The position numbers and the translations under genes are program-made. The notes beneath the pieces were generated by a model. That model did no database searches. It worked only from the letters and a program-made list of their open reading frames with translations, and had not been told where the DNA came from. Positions 5,777-6,921 of a stretch of 6,921 bases of DNA are shown here, piece after piece (position 1 is the first letter of the stretch; the number at the start of each line of letters is the position of its first letter). This DNA is from Immundisolibacteraceae bacterium (GTDB lineage Bacteria; Pseudomonadota; Gammaproteobacteria; Immundisolibacterales; Immundisolibacteraceae), in the NCBI GenBank assembly GCA_019090185.1, contig JAHRWJ010000018.1, forward strand, positions 1 to 6,921, in the 5' to 3' direction.

Positions 5777-6921
5777 TAACTTGACTCCCCACCAGCCACC
5801 CACTCGCTGGCGGTGGCGTGCAAATGTCTGACCGCCAGTTCAAGTTCCGAAGAGATATGCAGTTCGTTCACCAGACCCGATGACATCATCTCCTGAACCT
5901 GCTCCAGGGTACTTAAATCCTCATAAACAATATCCCGCAGCATCACCTTGGTGTGCTCCTGGGCGATGCGCTGGCCACAGGTCTCCGCTTGGGTCTGATA
6001 GATATCCATCGTCCAGGCGGTTTCATCCACTGAAATCGGCCTGAAGTTATAGGTAAAGTACCAACCAGGGCCGGTGTCACAGAAAAAATTGGGGAAGAAA
6101 ACATTGATATCAAACCACCAGGCATCGTCATTACTGGGGTTGGTGCCGGGTAACTCCATCTCCCCACCGGCCGAAAAAGATTGACCATATTTCCAGGCAG
6201 ATATTGCCGCCGGTGTCGGCTTGTAGTCCGTCGGGCTCCACATGGAGACCGAATGGTGAGGCCCATAAACCCGGGCAGAAGTCGGTACGATGGTTTCTGT
6301 ATTTCGGGCAGCGTCAGGTACCGACACCCCATGCAGGGTGGCGGCATGGTAGGCCTCATGAAAAGCATCCATCGATGCCTTCCAGTTACTTTTTACGCGG
6401 GCACTATAACGGGCGATATGAGAAAAGTGTTCAAACGGATAATCGTCCATATCATCCGCAAGTTGTCCTAAAAATTCTCGCAGGCCCTGAGCTGGCTCGG
6501 CCTGATAATGGACAAACAGGAATCCGTTCCAGCGGTCCAAGGTGACCTCAAGCAACCCCAGCTCAGCCCGGTCAATGTCAGGAAAATACTCCTCCCCCAT
6601 CAAGGGCCTTAAGCTGCCATCCAGGTTATAAGTCCAGCCATGAAAGGGACAGACCAGAACATGGCTGTTGCCGCACTGAAAATCCTCAGATTCGGAAATG
6701 TCGCGACGCACCAGCTTCATTGCCCGATGGCGACAAATATTGTGGAAGGCCCTGACCTGACCATCTTTGCCGCGGGTAACGATCAGTTCGCTATTCCAGA
6801 TTTCCATCGGACAGATGATGTAGTCACCCGGATTGGGAATATGGTCATCCCGACAAACTTCTATCCAGGCCCGCTTGAATATCTGCTCGCGCTCGCCCTC
6901 GAAAAACTCCGCAGATACATA
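5776..6921 (-). CDS. Rieske non-heme iron oxygenase, alpha subunit (N terminus cut by window edge)
   Basis: This is the catalytic subunit of a ring-hydroxylating or related Rieske oxygenase, using electrons from a reductase not encoded in the window. There are 381 codons here, and the frame is open to the right edge, so the true start lies beyond; an internal ATG at 6807 is not the start. Numbering from the edge, the Rieske [2Fe-2S] ligands are C63-x-H65 (CRHRAM) and C91-x-x-H94 (CPFHGW). The catalytic domain has NWKASMDAFHEAYHAATLH, giving bridging acid E189 and iron ligands H192 and H197. The third ligand is probably D335 in YEDLSTLEQVQ. All ligands are intact, so an active enzyme is expected. 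The residues upstream of 6807 (for example EFFEGEREQIFKRAW) match the usual N-terminal helix of the family. The substrate cannot be read from sequence. The gene is followed without a gap by the small unknown protein. Confidence 0.94.
   Translation of the reverse strand, partial: YVSAEFFEGEREQIFKRAWIEVCRDDHIPNPGDYIICPMEIWNSELIVTRGKDGQVRAFHNICRHRAMKLVRRDISESEDFQCGNSHVLVCPFHGWTYNLDGSLRPLMGEEYFPDIDRAELGLLEVTLDRWNGFLFVHYQAEPAQGLREFLGQLADDMDDYPFEHFSHIARYSARVKSNWKASMDAFHEAYHAATLHGVSVPDAARNTETIVPTSARVYGPHHSVSMWSPTDYKPTPAAISAWKYGQSFSAGGEMELPGTNPSNDDAWWFDINVFFPNFFCDTGPGWYFTYNFRPISVDETAWTMDIYQTQAETCGQRIAQEHTKVMLRDIVYEDLSTLEQVQEMMSSGLVNELHISSELELAVRHLHATASEWVAGGESS

Overview
The window reads as chromosomal DNA of a gammaproteobacterium with roughly balanced base composition. 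The evidence is a DnaX that is gammaproteobacterial in character, a small (about 110 nt) SRP RNA directly upstream of it, and a divergent TusA-like / BepA (M48 protease) pair of the kind I recall from Pseudomonas and marine relatives. A finer placement (for example Pseudomonadales or Cellvibrionales-like marine bacteria) is inference.

Layout. Positions 1-1740 hold an information-processing block on the minus strand, read from high to low coordinates: tRNA-Ser(GGA), then the 4.5S SRP RNA gene ffs, then dnaX. dnaX runs off the left edge, so only its first 375 codons are present. A promoter-like sequence lies before the tRNA and another before ffs. No terminator is visible between ffs and dnaX. 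Positions 1985-3237 hold a minus-strand signalling gene, a receiver domain fused to a SpoIIE/PP2C-type phosphatase. A 24-codon reading frame with a near-perfect Shine-Dalgarno sequence precedes it, and its stop codon overlaps the phosphatase start. Positions 3425-3652 encode a TusA-family sulfur carrier (minus). It is divergent from a plus-strand periplasmic BepA-like metalloprotease with TPR repeats (3917-5431). The region between them contains two dyad-symmetric elements.

Positions 5450-6921 hold a minus-strand two-gene unit that converges on bepA. It comprises a Rieske non-heme iron oxygenase alpha subunit, cut at its N terminus by the right edge, and a coupled 108-residue protein of unknown family.

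How they work together. The left block is housekeeping: translation, protein targeting and DNA replication. The receiver-phosphatase probably acts in a partner-switching circuit (anti-sigma / STAS type), but no STAS protein or kinase is encoded in the window. BepA acts in outer-membrane protein quality control, and the TusA-like protein in sulfur transfer; their adjacency does not prove a shared function. The Rieske gene and its small partner look like a catabolic or tailoring oxygenase with a non-standard accessory protein in place of the usual NTF2-like beta subunit. That pair, and the small frame before the phosphatase, are the least explained parts of the window.
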